A stretch of 64,000 nt of DNA from Acidobacteriota bacterium (GTDB lineage: Bacteria > Acidobacteriota > Vicinamibacteria > Fen-336): positions 32,621 through 96,620 of the forward strand of contig WYBL01000147.1 of the NCBI GenBank assembly GCA_011526565.1. The letters run 5' to 3'. Below are positions 17,693-26,472 of the stretch, one piece after another. The translations under genes were made by a program, and so were the position numbers. Numbering within the stretch: position 1 is the stretch's first letter; every line of letters starts with the position of its first letter. The notes beneath the pieces are model-generated. The model was not told the origin of the DNA. It made no database searches and saw nothing but the letters and a program-made list of their open reading frames with translations.

Positions 17693-20494
17693 CTAGAACG
17701 TGAGCCGCACGCCGAGCTGGACCTCGAACGGCGGCAGCGTCGTGGTGTACTGGCCGAAGCGCGGGTTGGCCACGAAGGCCGCGGCGCGGTTGGTCAGCGT
17801 CGGGCCCGACAGGAACTCGCCGTTGAGGATCGAGTTCACGTCGTCGTTCTTGCGGTTGGTCAGGTTGAAGCCCTCCGCGATCAGGTCGAGGCCGGCGCGC
17901 TCGCCGAGCGTGAAGCGCTTGGTGAGGCGCAGGCTGAGGCTGAAGAACGAGGGGCCGTCCTGGTCGAACTTGGCGACGCCGTCGGCGCGGTCCGAGTTCT
18001 TGCCGTCGCCGTTGCGGTCGTAGCCGAGCCGCTTGTTCCACGGCTGGCCGGAGCCGTACTCGACGATCGGCGCCACGGTGATCGCCGCCGGCAGCTTGAA
18101 CACGCCGGAGACGATCGCGCGCACGCGCTCGTCGGCGCGGGAGCGGCCGAACTCGGCCTCGATGTCGAACGGGTCGGACGGGTAGTCGGTCAGCGCCGGG
18201 CTGAAGTCGTCGTTGATGTTCTTCTTGTCGGCCAGCGTCAGCGAGGCGGTGATCAGGTGGCCGCCCTTGATGGTGCCGTTGAGGCTCGCGACCACGGCCT
18301 TGTACTCGGAGCGGCCTTCGTTGGTGTAGGTGTTGACCTGGTTCCAGGCCGGGTTGATGCGGGCCGCGCGGCCGGCGAGCACCGCGGCGTTGCCGGCGAA
18401 GTTGCGGTCGCGGACGATGATCTCGTCTTCGCCCTTGACGTAGATGCCCTCGAGGTCGAAGTAGAGCCCCGAGTCGCCGAGCTTGCGGGTGTAGCCGAGC
18501 GTCGCCTGCCAGGTCCACGGGTTCACGTACTCGGAGTCGAGCAGCGTCGAGTCCTTCGGCAGCGGGATGCCGGTGGTCTTCGGGCTGGCCGGGTTCAGCG
18601 CCAGCGCCGGGATGCCCAGCACCAGGCCGTTCAGGCGCTGCTGGACGACGCGGCCGGAGACGCCGTTCTGCTGCAGCTCGGAGAACGAGGGCACCAGCAG
18701 GAAGCGGCCGGTGAAGATGCCGACGCCGCCGCGCACGACGTTGCGGCCGTCGCCGGTCGCGTCCCACGAGAAGCTGGCGCGCGGCTGGAAGTTGTTGACG
18801 TCCTTCTTGCGCTCGCCGGTGAGCAGCGGGTGGGTGAAGCCGGGGTTGTTGCCGTTGGTGTCGAGGTCGTAGCGCAGGCCCAGCGACAGCGTCAGCTTCG
18901 AGCTGGCGCGGAAGTCGTCCTGCACGAAGGCGGAGACGTAGTTGGTGTCGATGGTGGCGTCGCCCGAGCCCTCGCCGTAGATGTAGAGGAGCGGCAGCGC
19001 GCGGGTGTCGGTCGCGTAGATCAGCCAGCCGGCGTCGAAGACCGGGAAGTCGAAGCGGTCGGAGACGTGCATCACCGCCGCGCCCATCTTGATGTCGTGG
19101 GTCTTCTTGCCGCTGCCCAGGCTGAACGAGAAGGTGTCGCGGATCTCCCACTGCGTGGAGTCGCCGAGCAGCGGGCCGACGATGTTCTCGCCGATCGTCA
19201 GCGTGTTGCCCGAGGAGAACGACTCGGTGACCGCCTGCGAGTTGGTCGGCTCGTCGTACTTGCGGCCGCCGACCTGGACGGTGAGCTGGTTGAGCTTGCC
19301 CGACGCCGGCGCCCAGGTGTGGCCCAGCGTCAGGTTCCAGTTGTCGCGGTTGAGCTGCTGGCCGTTGCTGACGTCCGCCACGCCGCCGACCCGGAAGTTC
19401 TCGAGCCGGTAGCGCTCGTAGGCGAACTTCGCCTTCAGGCTCTGGGTCGCGGAGATGCGGTGGTCGAGGCCGGCGAAGCCGAGCGTCTGCGACAGCGGCA
19501 GCGGCACGTCCGCGGCCAGCGAGGCGTAGGCGCCGCCGGGCCGGAACAGGGTGATGCTGTCCTCGTCGATCTGCTCGAGCGAGACGAAGAAGTGGGTCTC
19601 GTCCTTCTGCAGCGGGCCGCCCAGCGTGAAGCCGAACTGGGTGCGCTTGTAGTCGTTCTTCTGCGCCTCGTACTCACCCTTGGCGCGCAGCGCATCGTCG
19701 CGGAAGAAGCCGAAGGCCGAGCCCTTCACCTGGTTGGTGCCGGACTTGGTGACGATCGACAAGGCACCGCCGGCCGAGCCGCCGACCTCGGTGTCGAAGC
19801 GGTTGGCGATGACCCGGAACTCGCCGATCGCGTCCTGGCTGAAGCGGGCGCGGGCCAGGCCCAGCGTCGTGTCGGTGAAGTCGGCGCCGTCGACCAGGAT
19901 CGTCGACTGCGAGGCGTTGCCGCCGGCGCCGATCACCGGGCCGCCGCCGATGAAGCGGAAGCCGCCGCGCTCGCGCTGCACGCCGGGGGCGAGGAAGGCC
20001 AGGCGCTGGAAGTCGCGGTCCGCGACCGGCAGGTCCTGGATCTGTTCCGGCAGGATGTTGGTCGAGGAGTCGGTCTTGTAGACGTCGACGAGCGGCAGGT
20101 CCGCGGTGACGGTGACCGTCTCCTGCACCGTGGCCACCTTGAGCGTGACGTCGAGGCGGGCCGTCTGGCCGACGCGCAGCACGAGGCCCTGCTGGACGAC
20201 CGGCGTGAAGCCGGTCAGCTCGACCTTCACCTCGTAGGAGCCGGGGGCCAGGGCGCCGACGCGCACGCCGCCGGCGTCGCCGGTGACGAGCGAGCGCTCG
20301 AAGCCCGTGTCGGGGCGGCGGACCGTGACGGTGGCGCCGGGGAGCGACTGGCCCGTCTCGTCGACCGCGTTCACCTCGAGCACCGCGTCGGCGACCTGGG
20401 CGTGGAGCGGGGCGACCCCCGCGAAGAGCGCGATCAGGAACCCGGCGAGCAGGCGCCGACCTCCCGGTCGCAAGAAGCCAAGCGACTGATTCAT
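17693..20494 (-). CDS. TonB-dependent outer-membrane receptor with carboxypeptidase-regulatory domain
   Basis: 933 residues from ATG 20494 with a GGAAGG ribosome site. The signal peptide ends APLHAQ (about residue 33). A CarboxypepD-reg beta-sandwich (about 38-118, AVDETGQSLPGATVTV) precedes the TonB plug (about 125-235, with QTILV-like SQSTILVDGADFTD and ALSIVTKSGTN). A long beta-barrel follows to a C-terminal phenylalanine (GVRLTF). This is the Oar-like architecture abundant in Acidobacteriota. It would import a large or hydrophobic ligand across the outer membrane using TonB energy. Placed ahead of an acyl-CoA-type gene set, it probably brings in that pathway's substrate (inference). Confidence 0.93.
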   Translation of the reverse strand: MNQSLGFLRPGGRRLLAGFLIALFAGVAPLHAQVADAVLEVNAVDETGQSLPGATVTVRRPDTGFERSLVTGDAGGVRVGALAPGSYEVKVELTGFTPVVQQGLVLRVGQTARLDVTLKVATVQETVTVTADLPLVDVYKTDSSTNILPEQIQDLPVADRDFQRLAFLAPGVQRERGGFRFIGGGPVIGAGGNASQSTILVDGADFTDTTLGLARARFSQDAIGEFRVIANRFDTEVGGSAGGALSIVTKSGTNQVKGSAFGFFRDDALRAKGEYEAQKNDYKRTQFGFTLGGPLQKDETHFFVSLEQIDEDSITLFRPGGAYASLAADVPLPLSQTLGFAGLDHRISATQSLKAKFAYERYRLENFRVGGVADVSNGQQLNRDNWNLTLGHTWAPASGKLNQLTVQVGGRKYDEPTNSQAVTESFSSGNTLTIGENIVGPLLGDSTQWEIRDTFSFSLGSGKKTHDIKMGAAVMHVSDRFDFPVFDAGWLIYATDTRALPLLYIYGEGSGDATIDTNYVSAFVQDDFRASSKLTLSLGLRYDLDTNGNNPGFTHPLLTGERKKDVNNFQPRASFSWDATGDGRNVVRGGVGIFTGRFLLVPSFSELQQNGVSGRVVQQRLNGLVLGIPALALNPASPKTTGIPLPKDSTLLDSEYVNPWTWQATLGYTRKLGDSGLYFDLEGIYVKGEDEIIVRDRNFAGNAAVLAGRAARINPAWNQVNTYTNEGRSEYKAVVASLNGTIKGGHLITASLTLADKKNINDDFSPALTDYPSDPFDIEAEFGRSRADERVRAIVSGVFKLPAAITVAPIVEYGSGQPWNKRLGYDRNGDGKNSDRADGVAKFDQDGPSFFSLSLRLTKRFTLGERAGLDLIAEGFNLTNRKNDDVNSILNGEFLSGPTLTNRAAAFVANPRFGQYTTTLPPFEVQLGVRLTF

Positions 20495-20520
20495 CGGACC
20501 TTCCTCCGCTTCGCGAGACG

Positions 20521-20550
20521 CGGTACCCGAAAAGATACCGAACGCTCGTT
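20521..20550 (-). promoter_or_regulatory. Palindromic elements in TonB receptor leader
   Basis: CGGTA (20521-20525) is repeated inverted as TACCG (20536-20540), directly followed by AACG-CT-CGTT (20541-20550). They lie between the predicted start of transcription and the receptor ATG, a natural place for a repressor such as the cluster's TetR protein. The operator assignment is inference. Confidence 0.3.
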
Positions 20551-20566
20551 ATGTTTTCTGCGGGGG

Positions 20567-20596
20567 ACTCTAGGGGCGCCGGCAAAGACTTGTCAA
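20567..20596 (-). promoter_or_regulatory. Sigma70-like promoter for the TonB receptor
   Basis: On the reverse strand a perfect TTGACA (20596-20591) and TAGAGT (20572-20567) are separated by 18 bases, followed by a leader of about 65 bases with a good ribosome site before ATG 20494. Confidence 0.45.
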
Positions 20597-20685
20597 GAGG
20601 GCAAAATGCGAGGGCTGCTCCCGGAACATCGGCGGCCGCTCCGGCGTCCCCCTGCCGACACTCCGACCGAAAGGACTCGCGAGGC

Positions 20686-21909
20686 ATGCGACGAGCGACG
20701 GCGACCCTCCTCCTGTGCGCGGCGAGCGCGGCTCCGGCTGCAGCCGGCGACTGGCCGCAGTGGCGCGGACCGCAGCGCGACGGTCACGCGGCGGCGCCCG
20801 GCGCGACGAGCTGGCCGCGCGCGCTCCTCCGCGACTGGGGCATTCCCGCCGGGGCCGGCCACGCCTCGCCCGTGGTCGTCGGCGACCGCGTGTACCTGTT
20901 CGCCCGCGAGGGCGAGGAGGAGACGCTCTCCGCACACGACGCGGCGACGGGCCGGCGCCTGTGGCGCCAGGCCGAGCCGGTCGCCTACACGATGAACCCG
21001 GCGGCGATGGGCCACGGCAAGGGGCCCAAGGCGACGCCCGCGGTCGCCGACGGGCGCGTGTTCACGTTCGGCATCACGGGCACGCTGCGCGCCTTCGACG
21101 CAGCGAGCGGCGCGCCGCTGTGGCGCCGGACGTTCCCCGAGCACGCGCGCAGCGAACCCGAGTTCGGCGCCGCGCAGTCCCCGCTCGTCGACGGCGGCAG
21201 GCTGATCGTGCACGTCGGCGGCGCCGGCGACGGAGCACTGGTGGCCCTCGATCCGAAGAGCGGCCGCACGCTGTGGCGCTGGACCGGCGACGGCCCCGGC
21301 TACGCCTCGCCCGTGGTGGCGACACTCGGCGGCGTGCGCCAGGTCGTGACTCTCACCCAGACGAAGCTGGTCGGCGTCGAGCTCGCGACCGGAGCCCTGC
21401 TCTGGAGCGAGCCGTTCACGACGGAGTACGAGCAGAACGCGGTGACGCCGCTGGTCGTGGGCGATCTCGTGATCGTCTCCGGCATCAACCGCCCGTTGCG
21501 CGCGTCGAGGGTCGCGCGGGCCGGAGCCCGCTTCACGGTCGCCACGGCGTGGGAGAACCCCGAGCTGCCGCTCTACATGAGCAGCCCGGTGGCGCACGGC
21601 GAGCGCCTCTTCGGCTTCACGCACCGGCAGCGGGGCCGCTTCTTCGCGGCCGATCTCGCCAGCGGCCGCCTGCTGTGGGCGAGCGAGGGCCGGCAGGCCG
21701 AGCACGCGAGCCTGCTGCTCGCGGGAGACGCGCTGCTGCTCGCGACCAGCGGCGGCGAGCTGCTCGTCGCGCGCTCCGGCGCGACGGGTTTCGCCCCGCT
21801 CGCGTCCTACGAGCTGGCGGGCGGCGCCGTGTGGGCCCATCCCGCCCTCGGCGCGGGCCGTCTCTTCGTCAAGGACGTGGATTCGCTGACGGCCTTCCGC
21901 CTGCCCTGA
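20686..21909 (+). CDS. Secreted PQQ-type beta-propeller protein
   Basis: 407 residues from ATG 20686. A signal peptide (ATLLLCAASAAPAAAG) is followed by WPQWRGPQRDG, closely matching WPQWGGPGRDF of the paralogue at 3532. Blades such as AHDAATGRRLWRQ, AFDAASGAPLWRR, ALDPKSGRTLWRW and AADLASGRLLWAS form an eight-bladed PQQ/BamB-like propeller. No catalytic or haem domain is seen. It is divergent from the TonB receptor and stands in front of the polysaccharide export genes, so a periplasmic scaffold role is plausible but unproven. Confidence 0.85.
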   Translation: MRRATATLLLCAASAAPAAAGDWPQWRGPQRDGHAAAPGATSWPRALLRDWGIPAGAGHASPVVVGDRVYLFAREGEEETLSAHDAATGRRLWRQAEPVAYTMNPAAMGHGKGPKATPAVADGRVFTFGITGTLRAFDAASGAPLWRRTFPEHARSEPEFGAAQSPLVDGGRLIVHVGGAGDGALVALDPKSGRTLWRWTGDGPGYASPVVATLGGVRQVVTLTQTKLVGVELATGALLWSEPFTTEYEQNAVTPLVVGDLVIVSGINRPLRASRVARAGARFTVATAWENPELPLYMSSPVAHGERLFGFTHRQRGRFFAADLASGRLLWASEGRQAEHASLLLAGDALLLATSGGELLVARSGATGFAPLASYELAGGAVWAHPALGAGRLFVKDVDSLTAFRLP

Positions 21910-21963
21910 CGACCCGCGTATCCCTCGTCGCTCCCGGAACTTGCCGGGAAGCGGCGGCGACGG

Positions 21964-21969
21964 TAACCT
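21964..21969 (+). promoter_or_regulatory. -10-like TAACCT, leaderless start
   Basis: TAACCT ends eight bases before ATG 21978, and the bases between (CTCCTCAC) contain no Shine-Dalgarno sequence. This fits an mRNA starting at or beside the start codon, as at five other genes in the window. Confidence 0.35.
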
Positions 21970-21977
21970 CTCCTCAC

Positions 21978-23243
21978 ATGTCCAGGTGGCTGCGTTCCGT
22001 TGCCGTGTGCGCGACCCTGGCGGCCGCCGGCCTCGAGGCCCAGGTCGCCCCGGAGGGTCCGGCCGAGACCGTCGTGCGCGATCGCGGCTTCCGCCTCGGC
22101 CGGGTGATCGTGCAGCCGCGCTTCGACTTCGGCGGCATCGGCTGGGAGTCGAACGTCTACCTCGTCGGCGAAGGCGTCGGCGAGGAGCGCAACGACCTGT
22201 TCGCGAGCGGCGGCCCGGGCCTCGGCCTGATCGTGCCGATCACGCCGAAGCTGCGCTTCCTGGCCGACTCGCGCCTCAACTACCACTGGTACTCGGACAC
22301 CGTCGACCAGCGGCGGCTGACCGGCGGCGGCGACGGCCGCCTGGTGTTCAACGGCGGCCCGGTGCGGCTGACTGCGGGCTACGCGCACTACCGCACGTTC
22401 GAGCGGCCGGTCGCGGAGATCGGGCGCCGCATCGAGACCACGCGGGCCGGCCCGGTCGGCTCGCTCGGCTTTTCGCTGCCGGGCCGGCTCAAGGTCGACC
22501 TCGACGCCACCTATCGTGACGAGAGTTCGCCCGACGACGAGCCGGACGTCTTCGGGAACGATGTCGCACGACGGCTGTCGCGGGCGACGTTCGAAGCGCG
22601 CCCGCGGCTGGGCTACGCGATCACGCCCAAGACATCGGTGTTCGTCGAGGCCCCGTACCGGCGCGAGATGTTCGACGCCGAGGACGCGCTCGACGCCGAC
22701 ACCTGGGGCTACGGCGTCGGTATCGAGACCGATCCCACGACGCTGGTCCCCGGCCTGCTGCGCGTCGGCGTGCAGCGCTACGACGCGCAGAGCGCCACCA
22801 CGCCGCCGCACGACTCGGTCTACGCCGAGCTGCGCGTGCAGTTCGGCCCCTCGCCGCGCACCCGCTTCGAGCCGAGCTATCGACGCCAGCGCGAGACGTC
22901 GCTGCTGCGCACGCTGGGCGACACCCAGACCCTGGTCCGCGACGAGCTGGGCCTCCGCATCCTGAAGGAGCTGGTCACCGAGCGGCTCGACCTGCGCGTC
23001 AACCTGCAGCGGGCCGCGGTGGAGACCGACGGCGGCGGCGTGCTCCTGGATTTCGGCGCCGGCAGCGAACAGGTGCGGCGCGACGAGGTGCAGTACCTGG
23101 CCGAAGGCGACCTCGGCTACCGCTTCCGCGCGCTGCGCCTGGGCGTCGTCGGGAGCTGGCGCAACCGAACCCGCACCGCGTTCGCCTTCGGGGGCCGCGC
23201 CCAGGGCTTCACGCTCGGCCTCAGCGCGAACTTCCGCCCGTGA
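21978..23243 (+). CDS. Outer-membrane beta-barrel, probable polysaccharide-export partner
   Basis: 421 residues from ATG 21978. A signal peptide (about 1-22, ending GLEAQ) precedes a mature protein made of alternating amphipathic strands (RVIVQPRFDFGGIGWESNVY, LRFLADSRLNYHWYSDT, VRLTAGYAHYRTF, LGYAITPKTSVFVEAPY) up to GFTLGLSANFRP, whose end suits an outer-membrane barrel. Its stop overlaps the start of the Wzc-like kinase (GTGA), so the two products are made together. Myxococcal Wzp proteins are barrels that work with polysaccharide export machinery; this could be an analogue. No classical Wza/OPX gene is seen in the window. Confidence 0.75.
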   Translation: MSRWLRSVAVCATLAAAGLEAQVAPEGPAETVVRDRGFRLGRVIVQPRFDFGGIGWESNVYLVGEGVGEERNDLFASGGPGLGLIVPITPKLRFLADSRLNYHWYSDTVDQRRLTGGGDGRLVFNGGPVRLTAGYAHYRTFERPVAEIGRRIETTRAGPVGSLGFSLPGRLKVDLDATYRDESSPDDEPDVFGNDVARRLSRATFEARPRLGYAITPKTSVFVEAPYRREMFDAEDALDADTWGYGVGIETDPTTLVPGLLRVGVQRYDAQSATTPPHDSVYAELRVQFGPSPRTRFEPSYRRQRETSLLRTLGDTQTLVRDELGLRILKELVTERLDLRVNLQRAAVETDGGGVLLDFGAGSEQVRRDEVQYLAEGDLGYRFRALRLGVVGSWRNRTRTAFAFGGRAQGFTLGLSANFRP

Positions 23244-25396
23244 ACCCGACCACCCAGGCTCCGCTGACCGAGGCGCGCCGCGTCCTCGCCATCCTGCACC
23301 GGCGGCGGCTGCTGATCGCCGCCTGCACCGCGGTTTCGCTGCTGGCGGCCTTCCTCCACACTCAGACGACCCGGCCTGTCTACGAGGCCCGGGTCCGGGT
23401 GCTGCTCGAGAAGCCGGGCGCGCCGCTGGGGCAGACGGACCTGACGGGCATCGCCGACGACACCAACACCCTGCTCGAGGTGCTGCGCGGCCGCGAGCTG
23501 GCCGAGCGCGTCGTCAGCCGGCTCGGCAACCGCATGGCGGCCGAGCTGGGCACCGGCCCGATGGTGTCGCTGTGGGAGCTCGTGCGCCATCGGCTCTTCG
23601 GCCCGCCGGCGACGCCGGTCGCGCCGGACGGCGTGCCGCTGTCGCCCTCGGCCAGCGCGTTCCAGTCGCGGGTGCGGGTGACACCGGTCGCCGGCACTCG
23701 CCTGATCGACATCCGCTTCAGCGCCTACGACCCCGCGCTCACCGCGGTGGCCGCCAACAGCCTGGTCGACGCGTTCACCGAGCTGGCCGCCGGCGACCGC
23801 TCGGACCGCTCGGGCGAGCGCACCGAGTGGCTGACCGACCAGTACCGGCAGCAGCAGCAGCGAATCCAGGCGCTGGCCGCCCAGCTCGAGCAGAAGCGGC
23901 GCGCGGCCGGGGTCGACACCGGCGGCGACGCCGAGCGCCGCTCCGCGACCCTGTCCGCGACGCTGAGCGCGCTGCAGGCGGAGCGCGGCACCAAGCAGGC
24001 GCTGCTCGACCAGGTCCGCTCCGGCACCAACGCGGCCGACGCACTGCCGATCTCGATGCAGGGCGGGCTCGCCGAGCTGCGCGGCCAGCTCCGCCGCGCC
24101 CAGGAGGACCAGGCCCGGCTCGCCGAGCAGCTCGGCGAGCGCCACCCGCAGATGCAGGAGGCGCGGCAGCGGGTGGCCTCGATCGAGCAGCAGCTCGCCG
24201 CCGAGGCGCGCGCCGTCGTCACCGGCCTCGAGAACGAGGTGCGGATGCTGCTGCAGCGGGAGGCGACGCTGTCGGGCGAGATCGCGAGCCTGCGCGCCGA
24301 TGTCGTCGGCAGCGGCGCCCAGGCGGAGATCCAGTCGCTCGAGCAGCAGCTCGAAAACGAGCGCGCGCTGCTCGTGCAGATGACCGGCCAGGCCCGCACC
24401 ACCGAGCTGCAGGGCGCGTATCGCCTGCCGCCGCTGCGGGTGCTGGAGCCGGCCACCACGCCGGGCTCTCCCGTCTCGCCGCGGGCGGGCAGCACCTACC
24501 GCAACGCGCTGCTGCTGGGGCTCGTGATCGGGATCGCCCTCGCGCTCGGCTTCGACGCCCTCGACAACACCGTGAAGACGCCGGAGGACGTGCGCGAGGC
24601 GCTGGGCCTGTCGCTGCTCGGCGTGATCCCCGAGGCCCAGCCCGAGGAGGGGCCTGCCTCGCGCACGCCGGCCGTGTTCCGGGCCGGGCCCTACTCCGCC
24701 GCCGAGGCCTACCGGTTGCTGCGCACGAACCTCACCTACTCGCTGCCGCCGGAGGGCGGCCGGCTGCTGGTGATGTCGTCGGCGAACCCCGGCGAGGGCA
24801 AGACCACGACCTGCGCCAACCTGGCGGGCGCGCTGGCCGTCGCCGGCGCGCGGGTGCTGGCGATCGACGCCGACCTGCGACGGCCCACGCTGCACCTGCA
24901 CTTCGGCCTGCAGCGCGCGCGGGGCCTCACGGACGTGATCGTCGGCAAGCTCGAGCTGGAAGCCGCGCTGCAGCCGACGCGATGGGCGGGGCTGTCGGCG
25001 ATCACCTGCGGCTACCTGCCGCCCAACCCCGCGGAGCTGCTGGCCTCGACCCGGCTGCGCGACCTGCTCCACAACCTGCGCGGGCGCTTCGACTGGGTGC
25101 TGGTCGACACGCCGCCGGTGCTGGCGATGGCGGACACCTCGATCCTGGCGCCGTTCGTCGACGGCGTGATCCTCGTCGTCGGCGCGGAGGTCTCGACGCG
25201 GCCCGCCGTGCAGCGCTCGATCGACCAGCTCCGCGGCGTCGGCGGCGTGGTGCTCGGCGCGGTGCTCAACCGCGTCGACCTCAAGCGCAACGCGTACTAC
25301 TACAGCCACTACTACGGCGACTACTACCGCAGCTACTACAGCGCCGAGAACCCTGCGGCCGAGTCGGGCAAGCTGCGGCGCTTCAAGCGGTCCTGA
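23240..25396 (+). CDS. Wzc-like polysaccharide co-polymerase / tyrosine autokinase
   Basis: 718 residues from GTG 23240. The N-terminal Wzz domain has helix 1 at about 22-38 (LIAACTAVSLLAAF) and a periplasmic coiled-coil (about 200-380, Gln/Glu/Arg-rich). Helix 2 is at about 417-437 (NALLLGLVIGIALALGF). The cytoplasmic BY-kinase domain shows Walker A NPGEGKTT (near residue 519), Walker A' IDADLRRP and Walker B VLVDTPP. The tail at about 686-701 carries nine tyrosines in 16 residues, the autophosphorylation cluster. It controls length and export of a surface polysaccharide. It is coupled to the barrel gene upstream. Confidence 0.92.
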   Translation: MNPTTQAPLTEARRVLAILHRRRLLIAACTAVSLLAAFLHTQTTRPVYEARVRVLLEKPGAPLGQTDLTGIADDTNTLLEVLRGRELAERVVSRLGNRMAAELGTGPMVSLWELVRHRLFGPPATPVAPDGVPLSPSASAFQSRVRVTPVAGTRLIDIRFSAYDPALTAVAANSLVDAFTELAAGDRSDRSGERTEWLTDQYRQQQQRIQALAAQLEQKRRAAGVDTGGDAERRSATLSATLSALQAERGTKQALLDQVRSGTNAADALPISMQGGLAELRGQLRRAQEDQARLAEQLGERHPQMQEARQRVASIEQQLAAEARAVVTGLENEVRMLLQREATLSGEIASLRADVVGSGAQAEIQSLEQQLENERALLVQMTGQARTTELQGAYRLPPLRVLEPATTPGSPVSPRAGSTYRNALLLGLVIGIALALGFDALDNTVKTPEDVREALGLSLLGVIPEAQPEEGPASRTPAVFRAGPYSAAEAYRLLRTNLTYSLPPEGGRLLVMSSANPGEGKTTTCANLAGALAVAGARVLAIDADLRRPTLHLHFGLQRARGLTDVIVGKLELEAALQPTRWAGLSAITCGYLPPNPAELLASTRLRDLLHNLRGRFDWVLVDTPPVLAMADTSILAPFVDGVILVVGAEVSTRPAVQRSIDQLRGVGGVVLGAVLNRVDLKRNAYYYSHYYGDYYRSYYSAENPAAESGKLRRFKRS

Positions 25397-25401
25397 TCGG
25401 C

Positions 25402-25432
25402 TTGACACCCGCGCGGGGCGACGGCGTAGCAT
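25402..25432 (+). promoter_or_regulatory. Promoter TTGACA-N19-TAGCAT
   Basis: TTGACA at 25402-25407 and TAGCAT at 25427-25432. The -10 covers the ATG at 25431, so if used, translation would begin from the in-frame TTG at 25440, seven bases after the -10. Confidence 0.45.
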
Positions 25433-26459
25433 GAGGCCCTTGGACTCGACACCCTCCATCGCCCGCCGCGCGTGCGCGCTGTCGCTGTGCCTCGCCCTCG
25501 CCCTCCTGCCAGCGCTCCCGGCCCAGGCCGCGCCCGCGGCCGGCCGGCTGGCCGCGACGTTCTCCATCTCCGGGCGCCCCGCGCCCCGGCTCGCCGTCGC
25601 CCTGGTCGACCTCGAGCGCGGCCGCGTCGTGCGCGGCGTGACCGACGCGAGCGGCCGGCTGCGGCTGGGGCTCGCCGCCGGCAGCTACGCGCTGATGGTC
25701 GAGTCGAAGGCGCCGCTCGTGGTGAGCCGCGGGCCGCGCGTCGTGCGCGTGGCCGCCGCGGGCCTGACCCGCGCCCAGGTCGAGCTGCTGCTCGCCGGCG
25801 CGCTGGCCGCGGCGACGCAGCAGGGCAAGGCCCAGATCACCCACGACGAGGCGGCCTGCTTCCTCGCCGAGGAGTTCCCGCTGCTGACCGCTTCGGTGGA
25901 GCCGGCGGCGCCGTACCCCAGCGCCCGCGTCTACTTCCGCCCGGCGCGCGCCACCGAGTTCTTCTACGTCGAGATGGAGGCCACGCCCGAGGGCGGGTTC
26001 CAGGGCCGCCTGCCGCGACCGCGGCTGGAGGCGAGCCCGATCGAGTACTACGTGGCCTTCCTCACCGCCGACGGCGAAGAGGTGAAGACCGAGACCCACT
26101 CCGTCAAGGTGGTCGAGAACGATTCGGCCTGTACCGCGGGCCGGCTGGCCGCGCTCGGCGGCCCGGGCGAGGTGACCGTCTACTCGGCCGCCACCGGCGC
26201 CGCCGTGGCCCCGGCCGGGTTCGCCGCGGGCTCGCTGGCGCTGACCGCGGGCACCGTGGCGGCGCTGGTCAGCGGCGCGGCCGCCGCGGGCATCTCGGCG
26301 GCGGTCACCGTCACCAACCCGGTGCCGACCCCGGTGCCGACCCCGGTGCCCTCGGTCACGCCGACGCCGACGCCGCGGCCGACCCCGAGTCCGTCGCCGA
26401 CGCCGACCCCCACTCCCGAGCCGACACCGTCGCCGACGCCCTCGACCGCCTCCAAGTAG
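25431..26459 (+). CDS. Exported protein with Pro/Thr-rich C-terminal tail
   Basis: 342 residues if read from ATG 25431; the promoter geometry makes TTG 25440 (MDSTPSIARRACALSL...) an equally good leaderless start. A signal peptide ends LPAQAAP. Residues about 40-105 look like a carboxypeptidase-regulatory/Ig-like fold (GVTDASGRLRLGLAAGSYAL). Then comes a soluble domain with EEFPLLTASV and YYVAFLTADGEE. A hydrophobic segment (about 262-290) follows and then a tail of about 45 residues built from TP, VP and SP pairs. The tail may span the wall or periplasm as a stiff rod. The family is not recognised. Confidence 0.75.
   Translation: MRPLDSTPSIARRACALSLCLALALLPALPAQAAPAAGRLAATFSISGRPAPRLAVALVDLERGRVVRGVTDASGRLRLGLAAGSYALMVESKAPLVVSRGPRVVRVAAAGLTRAQVELLLAGALAAATQQGKAQITHDEAACFLAEEFPLLTASVEPAAPYPSARVYFRPARATEFFYVEMEATPEGGFQGRLPRPRLEASPIEYYVAFLTADGEEVKTETHSVKVVENDSACTAGRLAALGGPGEVTVYSAATGAAVAPAGFAAGSLALTAGTVAALVSGAAAAGISAAVTVTNPVPTPVPTPVPSVTPTPTPRPTPSPSPTPTPTPEPTPSPTPSTASK
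26319..26452 (+). repeat. Low-complexity Pro-Thr/Ser coding repeat
   Basis: Repeated ccggtgccgacc and ccgacgccgacc units encode the (T/S/V)P dipeptide tail of the exported protein. Such tracts often vary in copy number between strains. Confidence 0.7.
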
Positions 26460-26472
26460 GCGGCGCCTACTT
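26454..26472. terminator. Bidirectional hairpin spanning two convergent stop codons
   Basis: AAGTAGGC (26454-26461) and GCCTACTT (26465-26472) pair perfectly around GGC. Both TAG stops, of the 25431 gene and of the FHA gene, lie inside the stem. It is short, so a weak terminator at best. Confidence 0.4.

Noticed and set aside
26319..26452. CRISPR-like or minisatellite array
   Set aside because: The repeats are in frame, short, without unique spacers, and encode a Pro/Thr tail.
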